64,000 nt of DNA from Stachybotrys elegans (Eukaryota; Ascomycota; Sordariomycetes; Hypocreales; Stachybotryaceae): the NCBI GenBank assembly GCA_020746835.1, contig JAGPNK010000025.1, positions 1 through 64,000 on the forward strand, written 5' to 3'. The translations under genes were made by a program, and so were the position numbers. Within the stretch, counting starts at the first letter, position 1; every line of letters starts with the position of its first letter. The notes under the pieces are model-generated. The model was not told the DNA's origin. It worked only from the letters and a program-made list of their open reading frames with translations, and ran no database searches. This document shows positions 1 through 12,339 of this stretch, one piece after another.

Positions 1-2690
1 AGTATTACTGTCTGCTAGAGAGCTAGCCCCCCGCTCTCCTTGTGCTCTAAAGCCTTCCTGCCATGCTACAGTATATAGTTCTTCATCCCTTTGAGCTATA
101 TTGTGGCATGATTGCACTTCTCTTTGTCCTATATATAGATATACCTAGCAAATACAGTAAGGCCCTAAACCATTTAACATAGGACCCTCCGGTTTAGCCT
201 CTTTTGCTATAGCCCATTAGTATCTTCTAGTAATAGTGAGAATAGTATATTAATTATTATCCTTAGCTCTAGCCCCTTCAGCCAATGCGGCTTACTGCAT
301 AGGTAATTTAGCTATGGCTGCTTCTGTCTGCCTAGACTGCCCAGCATAAGACATATTTCACACTTCCAACACACCACTATACAGTGCTCTATGTTATAGA
401 TAAAGTCTTCTAACCCTATAATAATAATTGGGGGATAGGAGAGAATAGAAGGGAAGGGAAGCAATAGGAGAGAAGAAATAGCTACTAAAGAAAGACAAGA
501 GAGATTAGGCTATTTAGTACTACCCTTCCTTTCTCACTTTCCTTTCTTTTTTCCCTCTCCTTCCTCCCTTTCCCTTATTAATTAGTCCTCTATACTATGC
601 TCTATAGCTAGCTAGCTAGCTGGCTATTACTTATTCCCCCTCCCCCTTCCCTACTTATACCCTTAACCTTACCCAGGGGTCCCTTATTTATTATTACCCA
701 TTAGCCAATTAGCAAAAGCTTTTTTACCTAAAGCTTTTTTACCTAAATATATAAATCTCAGCTACATATAACCCAAGTTACCACCCCTGCGCTACACCAC
801 CGCATGGGTACCTTCCTCTTGTATACTATATATGCTTTTTCACTTAAAAAGCACAACCTCATTATGGCTAGTCTCCTTATATACTATAATAAGATTTATC
901 TAACTAATAGTATTAAAAAAGAGAATAAATTCTATACCATGGCTCTTGCTATTATAGATAAACTTCCTGACCTTTTAGAGATTTATAAGACATTATATAT
1001 ATATATTATTTAGTCTATCTTAAAGCCCCTTCTTTATAGCAATAGTATATAAAATCTTTCTAGAAACTTAAAAGTCCCTAGGGTTTAAATAGCTATAGAT
1101 AGTAATCTATATAGCTTATAGAAAATAACTATTCTAAAACTACTTAGTATTTATATACCTCTAGAAGAATTTATAAAGAAAATAAACAGTATAATAAAAG
1201 GCAATACTAATACTAAGATAATACTAGTTTACTAATAGTTTAATCTCTATAAACATTATAAAGATAGTAAAGGTAGTAATAGTAATAATAATAATAATAA
1301 TAATAAAAGTAAGGAAGAAAAGGATAAAAATTATATATAATATAATAGTAGGGCCTGGATTATATATGTAATAGTGGGGCTTAGTTATATAAATAATTAA
1401 TAAACCCAACCTTAATACCTTAGTATAAAATATATAACTAACTTAAAAAGCTAGAAATAGTTAGAGTTATTAGCTTAGTTTTTTAATATAGGTTTTTAAT
1501 TAGTTTTTTACTTTAATTATTAAATTAATTACTTTTACTACCTTTTTATAAAATTATATACTTAATGCCTTTATAATATAATATTATAAAGAGTTATTAA
1601 GTAATATATTAAAAGCTATAGTTATATATAAAAGGCTATAAAGGAACTATAGTTATATAAAAAGGTTAAGCTATAAAGAAGTATATAATATAAAGGAACT
1701 ATAGAGAAAGCTAGGTATATATAATATAGAGAACTTACTTAATTAGTAATAGTATATAGGAATGGGTCTAGGGTAAGGTAGAAAAAACAGTGAAAAAAAC
1801 AATATAAGCCTTTTAAACCTTATACTTAAAAGGGTTCTTTATTATATACTATTTATTAATATATATTTTAATAAAGTTAGTTTTAATATAATAAGTATAT
1901 TTAATATAGAAAAGAAAATAATATATATAAATAATAGTAATTTTACTATTTATAAAACTAAAGAATAATATTAAATAATAAAGAAATTATTAAATAAGAT
2001 TTTCTATTAATTAAAGCTAAAGAATAATAAAAAAGCTATAGTAATAATAATAATAATAAATATAAGTATATATAATTAAAGAGATTTATAATTAATAAAC
2101 TAACTTTAATATATATATATACTATTTATTACTAAGGTATTAAATACTATATTTACTATCTATTTACTTTTTACTATTTATACTTTATACTATATACTCT
2201 TTTCTTTATTATACTATTTATTATTATATATTTTAGTAAGGTAAAAGTATAATTATTAAAAGCTTTTTTAATAAATAGAAAAATATTAAGATTTTTACTA
2301 GTATTATAACTATTATAGACTTTACTATAATTCTTTTATTATAATAGCTTTATATTAATAAAAAGCTAATTAAAGCATTTTAAATAGGATTTAAATATCT
2401 TTATATATATATAAGGAATAATAATAATAGTATAGATAGTATATATAATAAAGCTATATTTATAAGGTTAAGTTATATATAATATTAAAGCCTAAGTATA
2501 ATCTTTTAAAGTAAAAAAGGGAATTTTATTAAGATATTCTTAGTAAGATTTAATGTTTTTATTATATAGTTTCTATTTTTAAAAGAGTCTTAATATAAAA
2601 GTTTTCTAAAGAAATTATTTATAATAGTCTAATATATAGATTAACTAGGTATTTATAGTTTTAAATTTAGAAGTTAAGGTACTAGTTAGA
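1..2690. other. AT-rich, RIP-like block without genes
   Basis: From about 1000 to 2690 the sequence is almost pure A/T, dominated by TA-steps (ata, tta, taa), with in-frame stops everywhere and no open frame of note. Positions 1-1000 are less extreme. Composition changes abruptly near 2690-2710 to ordinary balanced sequence. Such blocks in Pezizomycotina usually come from repeat-induced point mutation of transposons, which turns CpA into TpA. No transposon protein can be read through the damage, so the original element is unknown. A TAA/TA-rich microsatellite lies at about 1276-1306. RIP is inferred from composition; a mutation index was not computed. Confidence 0.75.
428..580. repeat. Purine tract followed by pyrimidine tract
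   Basis: About 428-510 is nearly all A/G on the + strand, and about 523-577 is nearly all C/T. The two arms are imperfect complements of each other, so the strand could fold back or adopt unusual DNA structure. No gene is attached to it. Probably low-complexity sequence at the edge of the AT-rich block. Confidence 0.5.
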
Positions 2691-4051
2691 TCTACATAAC
2701 TGTCTAATGAAACATTCGTTTAAATGCGAATTGTAATGGCATTCTCAGTGTGGCATAGAATCATTAGCAGACTCTGGCTTGGCTACAGGAACAATGTTCA
2801 CTATAGAGCAGTGGAAATGATGTAGGAAATGAGCAGCGGGAGACTTCGCCTCAAGACACACCCGCTAATCCTTGAACGCATTGAGTGTGTTAAGCCTTCG
2901 GCTGGTAAAGGATACAGACGGCGCAAGTGGTGCTACAGAGCGCGGGATTGGATCAGGAGCCATAGACCTTGGTGACAGTAGACGCAGATATTACAGGGTC
3001 CTCGCAAGGTAATAAGTCCGAAGGTAAGAGACCATCTAGGAGACGAAGACGCAATGGAACCAAGAAATCTCGACACTCATCCAACATAAGCTCTTCCGGG
3101 ATATATCTAGAGGTTTCGGACGCTGAAAGACTTGAAATCTTCTGGAGGCTACAACAAGGCAGAGGCAGGGGAGGAGGCGCTCTCGAGACAAAAAATTGCA
3201 GGGAGAAAGGACGTGCACAGGGTCGACATGGGTGCAGCAGGGGAATGGTATGGAGCGGTATATCTTGGCGTCTCGCGGAAAGGATTCTGCCGACTCCTTC
3301 GATCCGTTTCTTTTCGCCAAGAAATTCCCGACCCTCTTCCCTGCAGATACGGAGGATCTTGACTAGCAGGGGAAAGCTTGTTGCCAAACGATGAGCAAGG
3401 CGTAGAGCCTGGTGAGTCGGCCGCTGCACAGGATCTGACGTTGTCCCACAGTATGAGCCTCGTGACTTGGGCCGATATTATGTTAAGACGGCATGGGGGT
3501 CGATTTGCAACTCACCATATCTTCTGCCTCCTTATCTTCGACATGGATGTTAGGTATGCTGGGCGACTGACGTAAAGAGTATCCCAAGGTGGAACGTATA
3601 GTACGCTCGTTGAGTCGAGCGGGACGGAAGCAGCCCAAACTGAGCTGGAACACTCGGGGAAACATCAGATAGGGGATCCAAGAACTGCTCAGAAGCCTGT
3701 TGCTGTACCAGGTCAATGAGGTGCCGTCTCAGCCCGCGGCACAAGATAAAGTTACTGATAGTTCGCTTCGACATCCCAACGATCTGCTTCACACTCAGTC
3801 CGAACGACATCACTAATCCAGTCAAGCTTTAGCTATCTACGTATAAAATTCATATAACCAATGCGGCCGAGGCTTTTCTGGCGAGACGATGTGACATACA
3901 AGCGAGCTCGATTAGCAATATCTGACCCAGTAGACGGCCTTCTCGAAGTCTAGTCTATATCCCATTGCACTGAGATAGTCGGCTACCCTATACAAGCAGT
4001 CTGACGATGGCCTCGTTGTTTCTCGCTACTGCTTAATACAGTTACTAGGGC

Positions 4052-4163
4052 CTCCTCATGGCTGGAAAACTTTCTATTGATTTAATATTATCTTTATTAG
4101 AGTGAGCCTCCTCTAGGTCACTGGTCTATATCCCATGGGGCACACAGATAGGAAATCCCACGT
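4052..4163 (-). repeat. Dispersed ~100-bp repeat, copy 1 (minus orientation)
   Basis: Reverse complement of the family that starts GTGGGATTTCC and contains a CCAATGGGATACAGACCAG-like core. Copy 1 is bounded on both sides by the same 14 bases, ACAGTTACTAGGGC (4038-4051 and 4164-4177). That makes the 112 bases between them look like a discrete insertion with a target-site duplication. No coding capacity. Confidence 0.7.
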
Positions 4164-4294
4164 ACAGTTACTAGGGCACTGGGCACCATCGCCACTACTA
4201 ATTTGCTCTAAACGCTTCCACCTCCCACAGTACACTCTTTTCATCATCATAAAACAACGGCTCTCGTCTATGATCCGGCAAAACGTGGCATAAT

Positions 4295-4380
4295 GTGTGG
4301 GATTTCCCGTCCGTGTGCCCCAATGGGATACAGACCAGCGACTTCGAGGAGGCTCCCTCTGACAATAAAGACGATATGCC
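4295..4380 (+). repeat. Dispersed ~100-bp repeat, copy 2
   Basis: Closely matches the family consensus from GTGGGATTTCCCG through the CCAATGGGATACAGACCAG core to the CAATAAAGACGATAT end. It faces copy 1 across a spacer of about 130 bases, so the pair could also be the inverted ends of one roughly 330-bp element. Confidence 0.7.
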
Positions 4381-5690
4381 AAGCAATGATATCTGCAGAA
4401 GAGGGCGATTTCGGACGTGAAGATACTACCAATAACGGCCCTAGAAGAAGCAGAGTGCTTCTTGCAACCCCTCTAATGAGATCGGTGCCCAACACGTCTT
4501 ATCGACGTCTTAGGAACCGCTATAATGGTCCAGCAAATTACGAGAAGATTCGCAGAACTGGTGGATGGTAAATGGCTCCGTTACCTTAGTGTAGTCCCGC
4601 TTGTAGTGCTTTCCAACTTGGCCAAGTTCTTCTCGCAGTCCCGACCAGGAAACGGCCTGGCAGTAGAGATTGATGAAGTGGCCCAAGAAACGAAGCCGGC
4701 GGCGACGCTGTCTAGTATCATCCATGGACATATTTCTCAGAGGATATGTTCAAAAGTGGCGTAATTTGAGGAGAAAGTATCCAATTTCCTCCCCGCTCAC
4801 ATCATATTCGACCAGTAATTCGATAATTGCGGAACCGGTATTCTCACCAGTGTGTTCATCATTCAGAAGTCCGATACAGTGGACTGTCTCCTGACGCCCA
4901 AATGGCAACGACGCCAAGTGTAGTAAGGGTCAAACAGATGGAAGTTCGGCTCCGCGCTACTAGAAATGCTCTCCGAGTTGCTTTTTCGATCGAAAGCCAT
5001 CTATGTCAACTGCGGATTGTTTTCATTGCCCTTGGGAGGTGGCTAAGAAGCGCCAGGTTCAAAAGGAAGACGGCTCTCGGAAATACTGGGTTTCTGGGAG
5101 GCAATGTGGCAGTACACGACCCAACTGACTTAGAACTCTTTGAGCCACTCAATAGAGTCCCTCAGGAGGAAGGTACTGGCGCTCCTCTGCTGTTCCAGCA
5201 ATTGCGTGTCGAACTGTGCCTCTTGGTACCGCTCTGAGGGCTGCTCAAGTGCAGAGGTGCCGTTGATTATGAATAGCTTGTACTTTCCAGCGGCACACTC
5301 GTGACAGCAGTACACCTCTTGCCTCCTGGACGTAGCGAGGGCCTATTTCCAAATGTTTGGAGCTCGCACGGGCCCTTCATGATTTTGGCATGGGATTTTG
5401 TCTTGCACGAACTCAGGTGGATGGGATATAGCGGATACTGACATTGGTGCACGATAAAGAAAGCCTCGAGCCAGGCTGAGGACTTGTTCAGGCATGAATT
5501 AAAGCCTCCAGGAGACAATTATTCTCTCTCAAAACAGACAACGCAGTAAAGCCCTGAAAGATTATATATTTGATCGCGCAAATCCAGAGAGGCGGTGATA
5601 AATATACTCATAGTCTCCTATAGAGACTCAACCTCTAGAAACCAACCTTCACGTTCAGATGGAAGCCCTTGACTCCACGGGAGCAAATGA

Positions 5691-7496
5691 TCAACGAGGA
5701 CGAATACCAAGAACAGGAGAGAGAAGAAGTCGGAAAAGCTGCCAGATACAAAAGCCCTGTTAGTAAGATGTGCTAACAGAGAGTAAATAAATGGAATTAC
5801 CCATGATTCAAGATCCCATTCATTTCCTCTCAGCTCACGAAATTTCGAGTCTAGTTGTTCTACATTTACTATTAGTACTGTTTGCAGATAAGTATTAACG
5901 GCCAACCCACGCGTGGTAATATAGACACCCCTTAGATTAGGATCGGTTGTCAAGGTTTGCAGAAACTCTTTCGACTTCTCGTCGCTGCCGATCTGGCTGA
6001 TCTGGAAGACCACAGCTTCGACCTGTTAGCATGGAGGTTCGGGAGAGATTGGAGATACGGTGATGAGTATACCGCGTGGAGGAAGACCGTGCGTTAGCAA
6101 GAAGTCTTGGCAATTCAGTATCTCGTCCCGGAGCGTATTTCTATGTTCAGGGGATCCTTCGCCACCGGAAGGGACTCCATCAGTAATGATGGAGATGAAA
6201 AGTGGTCTCTTCATCGTTGTGTTGTAGACAAAAGGCTCTAGGATTTTCTTGCGTAGGTTCGTCCCAATCTCTGTGAAGGTGTTGGGCCGTACCAATCGCA
6301 TCCTATTGCTGATATCGACCGTGCGGAGGTTGTCAAGGTTTGGGAGATCGGTGTTGATAAATCGTAGATGGACAAAGCAATCTTCGGGTGATAATTCGGT
6401 ACATATCTTGGTGATGCGACGGACTAGATCCCTCTGATCACTTATGCGATTCTCGCGCTTATCGTTTGACGCTGGACTCATTGAAGCGCTGTCATCTGCT
6501 CATTGTTAGCCGATCACACTGGGTTGCTTGGAGTCTGAGGCAGTACCGCAATATAGAATAGTTTGATATAGCGAGAACTTGACTAGCTCCTCCGTGTTTG
6601 CAGACTGGCCCATCGGTGAAGTGTCATCGTTCTGAATGTCAAGGGCTTTCGAAATAAGCTTGTCGAGGAGAGCGCTATCGCTCGGTGGAAAGAACTTGTT
6701 TAGCTTGTGCTTTTCAATAAAAGCCTGGGCGCTCTTCTGGAAGTCTTCCTTGCTTCTGGGTGCTGGAATCTCCTTTGAAAGTACTACCAGTTAGCAGTGC
6801 CAGACAGATACTATGAGTTACCGCAACAAGGAAAAGCTTTACCTCGGCAATTCTTTTACCAATGGCATTCTCCCTGTTACGTGTGAACTGGAAACTCTTC
6901 ACAGCTCTGTTAACAATTCCGTTCACACCAAGGACGCCGGCCGTGTTGATGCCCCATTGAATGAAGCCAAAGATCAGGTTGACTGCATTGTCTCGAGATT
7001 TGGTTCTCTCCTCAGTCGACTGCATGACATCATTAATGTTTGAATCTCCTAGCTCGGCGGCAAGCTCTGTGGCTTTTTGCGTAACACCCTTCTTGTCAAC
7101 AAGGAGGCGGACCACGTGAAGATCCTTGAGCTGCTTCAACTCATTTTCAAGCGGTGTAGATCCACCTTGCAACTCCGGATGGGAATATTTGGGATCTGCA
7201 CCGTGTTTGAGAAGGAGGTCAACAATGTTTGCTCGGTTGTCACCTTGGCCTCGTGCCGTCACAAGCCACAATGGCGTGCGATTCGAAGACGAGAGACCAT
7301 CGGCATGCGCACCATGGCTTAGCAGCAGGCTAACAGCCGCAGCATGCCCGTTCCGCGCTGCGAGGGCAAGTGGTGTGAAACCAAATGTTCCTCCCCCTCG
7401 CTGCTTGCTCTGTTCGTTTATCCCGCAAGCTTTAAGGTAATCATTGAGCGTCACTTCGTTCAGCGTTCCAGCGGCGGCGTCGCGATAGAGACTCAT
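5691..7496 (-). CDS. Ankyrin-repeat / vWA-domain protein, copy 1
   Basis: Six exons: 7496-6843, 6772-6547, 6495-6073, 6015-5911, 5859-5801 and 5738-5691, giving 504 residues. Residues ~37-135 hold ankyrin repeats (TPLALAARNGH, TPLWLVTARG). About 290-480 is a von Willebrand A domain with an intact metal site: DDSAS (DxSxS) directly after the second splice, a later TEIGT threonine, and ITDG. vWA domains bind partner proteins through a metal ion. Exons 2 to 5 have exactly the same lengths as those of the paralogue at 15958 (226, 423, 105, 59 nt), which fixes the model. Intron 4 (51 nt) is a multiple of three and stop-free but has a TACTAAT branch site. Likely an intracellular adaptor; there is no signal peptide. 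Function unknown. Confidence 0.85.
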
Positions 7497-8095
7497 TGTA
7501 GAATGTTGTGAGACAATTCCTATGAAGATCCTGGGATATCAAGTGTATAGTCGCCTATTAGGCACTAGTCGAGCTAAGTAATTCCGAGATTATTGACCAC
7601 TTCCCAATCTGCTGCCCTGCCATTGTTTCCATTCACTGACTCACATTCGAACGTAGGTACCGATACATGCCAAAATTCGGCAATTTCAGCCCAAAAGCAG
7701 TCCAGAATGGCAGTTTTCTATCAAGGGGGGTTGCGGCCACTTCTCATAGGTTGGGTCTTGCATAGCCCCCTTAAAAATCATGCCATTTCGCCAATATTTC
7801 CTTGGGAAGAAAACACCAATGGGAATGAATTACGTGTTTGCTTATGCTGCAGAGAAGATTCAGCTCATGCAGCTAGCGCGAGTTCTCTCCCAACGAGTAC
7901 GCAGTCAACCATACGCTTCTCCGGCCTTTCCGCCCCAATCATGTTGAGGAAGTGTATGTAAGTTATTGCAGATTCATTACTACAAGCATACCCGCGTCAA
8001 GGGACACTACCAGGGTTGAGATTGACCAGAGGCATCTCAGCTTCAGGACAAGCTTTCAGTCACCTCTTTTCTATACTCGACTCTCAGCCAACGTC
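7497..8095. promoter_or_regulatory. Divergent intergenic region
   Basis: 599 bases between the starts of the ankyrin-vWA gene (-) and the lectin-like gene (+). An open frame on the + strand (7593-7961) is continuous but shows no domain and no splice relation to the next gene. It probably contains both promoters; no clear TATA box or operator was identified. Confidence 0.4.
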
Positions 8096-9068
8096 ATGAG
8101 TACCAAAGACCTTGCACGCGCCCTAGCCGCTGCTGGAGCGGCCAGGCTCGCAGAGGGCGAAGGAATGTATGTTATCCATGAGAGCGGCAATGAACTCATT
8201 GAGAAATTGTGGGTGGGTGATGGCGCCCAGGATGAGAACGTGATTGCGGTAGACGTCCGAGAAGGCACATCTGCTCCTTACCTACTCGATCCGGAGCGAG
8301 ACTTGGTATGTTCAGGCTTGTCCCTTCAATGCTGCAAGATATAGTCACTCATCATTTGCGCTAGCGCCTTGTCTTCTTTATCGACCAGTCTAATGCTGTC
8401 CAATGCTATGGATATAAGGAGGAGGTTGACGACTGGGAGAATACGGGCCTCGGCAGTAAGTGGAAACTAACTGCGGGCTCCAAAAGCAGGCTCAGCGCGA
8501 GCTTTGCTGCCGACGGCGGACTCGTAGTCTCCTATCAAGACTCTGCTGGTCGTCTGCGAGGCGTCATGAGCACGGGGGAGGGGCGGTGGGAAGAGTTCGA
8601 TCTCCCGCAGGCCACGCCTATGGAGGGGACACCGCAGCAACTTGGGATTATAGACGAAAAGCTGCATCTCTTCTACGTCGGCACTGATAGCACCATCCAC
8701 TACACGGTTCTGGACACTCCTACCAGCAACTGGCAGGGTAAGGCACACTCGGAACTAGTCTTGACTGTGAGATGACGCTGACACACACAACAGGTGACAA
8801 AGCCGTTCCTGGCACCAAATTTGACACTCCTATCGACAACTGCCACGTTGCAAAGAATCTCGATACCGGTTCTATGCAGAGCTACATCTTGAGCGCCGGC
8901 TCGCTGTGGAATGTCGACGGAGACAATGATAAAGTCTGTATAGGAAAGGTAGAAGGGAACGGAAAGCTTATACCGTCAACCAACGCCCAAGCTGGGAGGC
9001 GCACCTGGTGGAGTGGCGCTCGTTATGTTGAAATTAGCCCGAGAGGTAGAATCCGGATTTGGTACTAG
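8096..9068 (+). CDS. Lectin-like beta-propeller protein (fucose-lectin-like)
   Basis: Three exons, 8096-8305, 8365-8737 and 8794-9068, encode 285 residues; both introns are GT..AG and keep frame. From residue ~50 onward the protein shows repeated ~45-residue units ending in aromatic and charged strands (LVFFIDQSNAVQCYGY, LVVSYQDSAGRLRGV, LHLFYVGTDSTIHYTV, and a final RGRIRIWY). This layout resembles six-bladed fungal fucose-specific lectins of the Aleuria type (about 310 residues). The first ~45 residues form an alanine-rich extension. There is no signal peptide, consistent with a cytosolic lectin. The sugar-binding residues could not be verified, so the family call is tentative. Confidence 0.55.
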
Positions 9069-9363
9069 AGTGAGTCATTCGCGTGCGCCACAGGCATACG
9101 ATAGGTGCGGGTAAGCAGATAGCTTTTACCAATGCAACGGATTTGGCGACCTAAGCGGTGCAAACGTCAGCCAGAAGCAGTGCCACGTGTCGAGCGTAGC
9201 AGGTGGTCATGCTCCTCCTAGCATTGGTGCTCCTTGCCTCTCCGGCTGAAATACGGACACCTGAATTCAAATCTTGCTGTGCTCTTCATTTAGAACCCGA
9301 ACCCGCCCCTACTCATAACAAAATTTGCAGACGTCTTTTCAGCTTGTATACGTCGAGACGAAA

Positions 9364-10866
9364 ATGACCACTGGTTCTGATATGGAATCGCTTGATCTAC
9401 CTCTTGGGGGGTACCACTCGACTCAGCGAGGGGAACGGATAACCAAAGAGACCGACTCGGCTAGGTCAAATTTGAACACAGCGCGGTGGCAGGATTGGAT
9501 AGTGAAGTTAGTATTCGAACGTATTGGAGGTGAGACGGCGCCGTTGTATCTCAGCCCAGCAGAAAGCAGTATTGACAAAGGGTCGCGGAATCAGAGAGAG
9601 ACGCCAAGGAGGGTAGCGGCTTCTACGTCAACATACCAAACAAAACATACAATGTTATCCTTACGGCAGGTCACAATCTTGTGGATGACCGAGAACACTA
9701 CTGCGCCAATATCCGCATCGTCACAGCCCAGGGCGAGATCCCAGTGCCCCGGGAAGCAATATACGTCTGTCCGTCGTACTTCAAGAACCCAAGCGAGCTA
9801 AATGCCATCTACGACTATGCCGCCATTCTGCTGAAACGGGACCCGCCAATCCGGGGCTTTGGCTTCAGTTTAGAGCTCGGTTTGCCGCCGGTACGCGAGA
9901 ACAACCAAATGTCGGCGGAGAAGGAGGAGGAGAAGGACATACTTCAAGATCAGCCACTGAATGTGGGCGGATATCGGCCCGGAGACTACCCTGCCACATG
10001 CCCACCGAGCCGGGCAGGAGGGAGATGCATCGTAGCGGGCAAACACCAGCTTACCTACACAGCCGAAACTGTTCAAGGTATAAGCGGTGGCCCGGTGTGG
10101 CTCGAATATCGTGGCTTCGAGACGATCGTGGCCATCCACAACTACGGCGAGGAAGAGGCGGGCCGCGGCAACCGTGGCAGCCGCCTTACACTGGACGTCT
10201 GGCGCCTAATCTTTTCCTGGGTAGGCGTCGGCTGGTCTTCCAAATCGCTGCACTACGTTCCCCGGCTGCCGTCCCCGTACTCGATGCACCTGCACGTACA
10301 TCACTATGCCGTGCCTACCGCAGCCCCCCGCCAGGCCATTGGCGAAGGGCGCGTCCGCGTCGGTCAGCCTGGCCGCATTGACACGCGTTTCGATATACTG
10401 CCAGTAGCGGCTCGACCTGGCGAGCTGGACCAGTTAGCCTCCTACGGCTTTCTCCTGTGCGTACCGCCAGCCCCCTCGAGTGCCCCGGGGGCCACGGTTC
10501 CCCGAAAGGGGGGCTGGCTGCGGTGGGACGCAAATGCGAAAAGGGTTCAACTGTGGGAAAGGTTCGACACCAAGTGCGAAGTCAACTTGTATAAATTAGG
10601 GATGCGACCAGACAAGCGCTTTGACATCCGCGCACGCCTCGACAAGGAAAAATTTGCTCAAGTGCGAATGGCAATGGCACTCTTGAGCGAGGAGGACCTG
10701 GAACTGTTAGCAGACGACGAGGGAAGCTACGAGGACACCTCCGAGATTACATTCGAGGGTATTAAGGGCAAGGAGATAGTAAGTATTACCCATCTTGAAT
10801 CGGATTACGGAAGAAAAATATGTATGAGTATCTAACGACCTGCTACAGCCATTCGTTCTCAAGTAG
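9364..10866 (+). CDS. Trypsin-fold serine protease-like protein
   Basis: Three exons, 9364-9529, 9595-10778 and 10849-10866, give 455 residues. The catalytic triad of a chymotrypsin/trypsin-fold peptidase is in order: H82 in LTAGHN, D129 in IYDYAAILL and S219 in GISGGPV. The domain starts with a WIVKL strand, as in the second protease at 33.7 kb. About 200 further residues follow, of no recognised family. The last intron is textbook (GTAAGT..CTAAC..CTACAG) and replaces the unspliced tail with a short exon ending PFVLK. The ATG at 9681 lies inside the domain, after the catalytic histidine, so it cannot be the start. There is no signal peptide, so an intracellular protease is more likely than a secreted one. 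Confidence 0.8.
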
Positions 10867-10987
10867 CCCCTGAAAACTGTCTAGAGGGAAGTGTCAGTTG
10901 GAAGAAGTTGTGGATTTGTTTTGTCAAGCTTCAATTTGGAAATCATTTACAACCATCGATATGTATCGGCGAATACGAATTGTAGAA

Positions 10988-12339
10988 CTAAAGCGGGGAG
11001 TGGTGGTCGTGTGCCAGCCAGACCTCAGCCTTCATCCACACGCGAGGCGGGGCATTGTCCTCTTCCATGCCGCCCCCAATAACAGCAGGATGCACCACGA
11101 TCCTAACCGGCCAACCATCGCAACTGTCATCGTCATCGCTAAACAGACGGTGAAGAGCATGCGCTTTCATGATGTTGCTGCGGATTGTGAAAGGCTTTGC
11201 CCTGAGTTCCAGTAGCCCCTTCACCTCCAGCGCCGTTCGTCGGGACCAGAGCCAGCTCGAGAGGCTGCCCGCGTATTGCACGGTCGACTCCAGGTCTTGG
11301 AGTGCCCGATTAAATTCGTCTTCGGTCTCAGCGCGCTTGATCAAGGCCGCGGCTGGCCCACTGTAGAAAGCCTCGGTCAGGATTCGACAGGTGTCGATTT
11401 GGGCTGCACCATAGCGATTTGCTGGATCGACCGGCTTCGCATCCGTGCTGGTCTTGACGAGGAGTTGGAAGATTTTCGCTCGCCATGCGTGAGCTTCCTT
11501 CTCGTTCACTGAAACCTCCCAGTTAGCGTTCAGCCGCTCAGAACAAAGGCTCGCCATCCATTACCGCGCTTGAGTTCTCGGTACAACCGCTGGAGTACCC
11601 CGTCGTCGCTGTCGAAGGCGAAGAAGGGACGCCCGATGATGTTGCTGTAGATATGGTGCGCAAGTAGGGCCTGGAGGCATATCATCGGAGACTTCTTGTT
11701 CATGGTCGCCGTCGTGAGGTGTGCCAAGGCGCCCTGAGGATTGGACAAGTCCGTCTTATCGAGGCGTGCAACGTCGGTTAGGAGCTCCAGGAACGCAGTA
11801 GGCTCATCTAGACCTTGGAGGCTGCTCATCTCGTTAATGGCGTTCTTTTTGGCCCAGGTCTTGATCCGGCTCTGGAGTTTCTCCATTTCGGTTCGGATTG
11901 TGGTGTCGTCACCGGCGGCCCACGTGTCGCTGCTCACGTTCTCGAACGCGTACGCCTGAGCCTGAGCAATCTGAGCCTCCTGGTTCGCGAGGCTCTGTTC
12001 CATGCCGTCCAGGCGCGATGTGAGCGAGTCCACCTGGTGATGCAATCGGCGGTTCGCATCCCGGAGCTTTGCATTTTCGCGCTGCAGCACAATGGCTTGG
12101 CCATCGTTTCTGGCGGGCTCTCGCCGTGTAGGATTTTGTCCGAAGCCAAGGGTGCGCATGATACCCAATCGAATCCTCGGCTGGCCCTCATCCTCGATGT
12201 GCTTGGGCATGTCTGATGGAGGCTGCGGGTTCGGAGGACCCTTGGTCGGCTGCACTCCAGGCTCGAAGTGCTCAGACATGTCTGGTGGATTCGGAGGACC
12301 ATTGGTTGGGTGATCCTCAGCCTCGAAGTGCTTGGACAT
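10988..12339 (-). CDS. Coiled-coil protein with N-terminal tandem repeats
   Basis: Two exons, 12339-11565 and 11508-10988, joined over a 56-nt intron with a GCTAAC branch site and TTTCAG acceptor; 431 residues. Residues 1-55 are about 2.5 copies of a ~20-residue proline-rich repeat (GPPNPP... with KHxE). Residues ~80-135 are a heptad-rich coiled coil (LQRENAKLRDANRRLHHQ). The rest is alpha-helical and unrecognised. Transcription converges with the trypsin-fold gene, leaving 121 bases between the stops. Function unknown; possibly an oligomerising scaffold. An upstream start in another frame is possible because the DNA repeat continues past this ATG. Confidence 0.7.

Larger units (their letters stand above)
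2691..5690. other. No convincing gene; two repeat copies inside
   Basis: Composition is ordinary, but open frames are short and overlap on both strands. None shows a recognisable domain or a consistent series of splice sites. On the minus strand at about 5480-5120 two adjacent frames read like protein, suggesting a decayed coding piece, but no family is recognised. The stretch holds two facing copies of the dispersed ~100-bp repeat (4052-4163 and about 4295-4380). Confidence 0.5.

Noticed and set aside
1..1000. Telomere-proximal position
   Set aside because: No TTAGGG/CCCTAA arrays were seen; AT-richness alone does not show that this is a chromosome end.
2953..3429. Long overlapping open frames on both strands (158 residues minus, 141 plus)
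   Set aside because: Neither has a domain, splice context or convincing composition; mutually overlapping frames in normal-GC DNA of this length arise by chance.
4110..4390. Several open frames sharing peptide strings such as CIPLGH and APMGYRP
   Set aside because: The similarity comes from the dispersed non-coding repeat translated in different frames and strands, not from a protein family.
9681..10835. Trypsin-fold gene starting at the internal ATG at 9681
   Set aside because: It would begin after the catalytic histidine; splicing from 9364 restores the full domain.
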